A stretch of 13,394 nt of DNA from Planctomycetota bacterium (lineage in GTDB: Bacteria; Planctomycetota; Phycisphaerae; Sedimentisphaerales; SM23-30): the NCBI GenBank assembly GCA_022705365.1, contig JAKJEP010000056.1, positions 1-13,394 of the forward strand, read 5' to 3'. A program made the translations under genes and the position numbers. The stretch's first letter is position 1. The number at the start of each line of letters is the position of its first letter. A model generated the notes under the pieces. That model made no database searches, was not told the origin of the DNA, and worked only from the letters and a program-made list of their open reading frames with translations. Positions 12,601-13,394 of this stretch are shown one piece after another.

Positions 12601-13394
12601 GCCAGCGATATCGTAAAGGCACTGATCAAATCCACCTCTCCCGAAAGAAACTGCTGGGCCTCCTGCAGGGCCGCCGCCGCCCGATCCAGTTGCCCCATCT
12701 GTACGGAAATGCTTGCCTGCGTCAGCAGCGGAAGATGCAATTGCCGCACAAATTCCTTCATAATCGGATTGGATTGGGCGTAACGGCTTTGCTCCAGAAG
12801 CAGCTTATAAACCTGATGGTATTGATCCGCCGCCGCCGAATAATATCCCATCTCCAGCAGCGCCCCGCCGAGGCTGACATGAACCACCACCGTCATCGGA
12901 TTATCCCCGGTAGCCCCGGGAGCGTCTAACGCCTGATGAAAAAACCAGGCCGCCTGCCCATGGTCCCCCCGGGCCATTGCCGCATTGCCCAGCAACTGTA
13001 AGGCGGTCATATTGCCCGGATCTCCCCGCAGGACCTGGTGACAGGCCTTGACTCCCGCGGCGTTATCCCCAATCTGAAAATACGCTTCCGCCAGCAGTTG
13101 GACCAGCGCGGAATTGTTGGGATCGGCGGCCGAACCGTGCAAAAGCGCTGCAATCGCCTCTTGATATCGCCCTTTTCGTATCAGCCACCGCCCCTGCAGA
13201 TAATCCTTGCGGCCGGCGGAATTACCCGCCGCCCCCTCCGTTTGCGGCTGTTCCTTCCCCGCTATCAGGGCGGAAATATTCGGATCCCCTTGCCAGGGAA
13301 CCTCCGCCAGCCGGACATACATCCTGCCCAACTGCTCCTCCGTCAGATTCGGATTCAACTCCCGCGGCGAAACCCGCGCATAAGGCCCGGCCTG
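9657..13394 (-). CDS. Giant tetratricopeptide-repeat protein (N-terminus outside the window)
   Basis: At least 1245 residues, almost wholly built of TPR helix pairs, which form curved scaffolds for protein-protein contacts. Repeats run along the whole length. Examples from N- to C-terminus: GRYQEAIAALLHGSAADPNN, DAEAAEKYYRQAIDQKPEF, FDRAEEKYRELIALQPED, TERAIELLQPILEKDPQN and RTSEAIALLEEIQRQNPEE. The C-terminal part (NNLGYLMIE, LDSMGWWYYKQGQFEKALEF, LDHLGDTLYRLNREKEAA) is the pattern common at the end of long TPR proteins in Gram-negative bacteria. The first in-frame start-like codon visible is a TTG at 13358, but it lacks a properly spaced ribosome binding site and the frame stays open to the window edge (reading QAGPYARVSPRE before it). 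The true start is therefore probably upstream. No membrane segment or signal peptide is visible in the part shown. Function unknown. Confidence 0.9.
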   Translation of the reverse strand, partial: QAGPYARVSPRELNPNLTEEQLGRMYVRLAEVPWQGDPNISALIAGKEQPQTEGAAGNSAGRKDYLQGRWLIRKGRYQEAIAALLHGSAADPNNSALVQLLAEAYFQIGDNAAGVKACHQVLRGDPGNMTALQLLGNAAMARGDHGQAAWFFHQALDAPGATGDNPMTVVVHVSLGGALLEMGYYSAAADQYHQVYKLLLEQSRYAQSNPIMKEFVRQLHLPLLTQASISVQMGQLDRAAAALQEAQQFLSGEVDLISAFTISLAKQRKPIRQRYSQVSLFCRYLLTIVEEKEEVLDLFYEACGEMSKQDSYPAELEGWYRPPGRGKGLLSAREYAAGLILCGEKQKAREILTSLLQQSDETERVYFDMARLDGQELRWQEMITHYGQVLELHPASHAAILAEIDIIQANIPELDEQIKRWGTTVDSAIPFGSSFLIGHLLEESGDAEAAEKYYRQAIDQKPEFLEGRIHLVELLLRSKKYDEILQWAGENGVSEPRLISQVARAYSGLGQFDRAEEKYRELIALQPEDVDAYLALGEVLYKQMEHSQAEEVLLRVLNNWPGREEVYRQLLKLYADWSVQKQIDPQMRLRAEKRTREMLTRWMEYKTSADQRGHPLSARKATGAGQEVLRTLEDFTREYPEGRIAGLLLSGLYAAEQQYDRAVLEIERVRVFYPDDEEVLKAAAELQEKAGHREAAAELRYQIWQLRPDQVQSLVAVLQAMRQAGKYQQALDVLVQAVRGKPWQPKPSETDIPSNTILPVETEPAGMGPDNRLLAAIRLLHNEAVRLFMITRHYSQAVELFQQWQQEAQAAGEAGELTAEERKEADDIGRKVTESLLWAIIETGDFEWAGQEVIRYYRLGPPAEPSVALHLLQSLNVRLRYAESLEILQDLLTEKPDEMAFHLSRAITRIESGRNEEAIEGVRQWAADQPEAKERKRLLIVTLRRAGEYEAAAAEIGKSMEAEPERESYLLQLADLWLEAGNLEEAEKVIGKIRQSSSSSEGWLEAQLKLEIARGKPEAAISLLEERANEENALAVQYMKVKIYAALGQTERAIELLQPILEKDPQNIEMRLEYSIYLQRAGRTSEAIALLEEIQRQNPEEADIKNNLGYLMIEEHYDLERAGRLVRESLEVDPLSAPTLDSMGWWYYKQGQFEKALEFLYQSAARMVRVDSEVLDHLGDTLYRLNREKEAAVYWQMALEDVKSRILTERYLEDNKILLEKKLQQLQEGVPPDISVLFANQPIGD

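Overview
The window looks like a chromosomal segment of a planctomycete-like bacterium, perhaps class Phycisphaerae. This is an inference. It rests on a PEP-CTERM surface protein, a very large TPR protein, a ParA ATPase fused to a glycogen-binding domain, a tiny lipoprotein, GC-rich genes separated by AT-rich gaps, and tRNA genes that do not encode CCA. No 16S rRNA or other phylogenetic marker is present. There is no sign of a phage, insertion sequence, CRISPR array or integron.

Layout. (1) 106-903, minus: a secreted PEP-CTERM protein with a lamin-tail-like domain and a near-consensus promoter. (2) 1118-1188, plus: tRNA-Gln(CTG). 1422-1494, minus: tRNA-Lys(CTT). Just upstream of tRNA-Lys on its strand lies a 27-residue single-pass membrane microprotein (1555-1638) with an ideal ribosome binding site and a strong promoter, so the two may share a transcript. 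(3) 2112-2534, plus: mscL, the large-conductance mechanosensitive channel, then 2613-4271, plus: a nucleotide-sugar 6-dehydrogenase of 552 residues. (4) 6934 down to 4290, minus: a two-gene unit facing the dehydrogenase. Its first gene is a ParA ATPase with a C-terminal CBM48/AMPK-beta-type glycogen-binding domain. Its second, 8 nt downstream, resembles MinD/FlhG but has lost its Walker A motif and gained a long proline-rich linker and an unrecognised C-terminal domain. (5) 7468-7677, minus: a 69-residue lipoprotein with its own strong promoter. (6) 9575 down to 8058, minus: yebC followed after 6 nt by a WalJ/YycJ-family metallo-beta-lactamase-fold protein. (7) 9657 to the right edge, minus: a TPR protein of at least 1245 residues whose N-terminus lies outside the window.

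Five promoters with -35/-10 boxes close to the sigma-70 consensus and 16-17 nt spacing can be read directly: before the PEP-CTERM gene, the microprotein, mscL, the lipoprotein and yebC. The -10 box of yebC sits inside a perfect 15-nt palindrome.

The best candidate for something undescribed is the ParA-CBM48/pseudo-MinD pair. The architecture suggests a positioning or switching ATPase that senses glycogen or another alpha-glucan, with a non-catalytic partner of the same fold. That function is inference; the domain content and gene order are read from the sequence.
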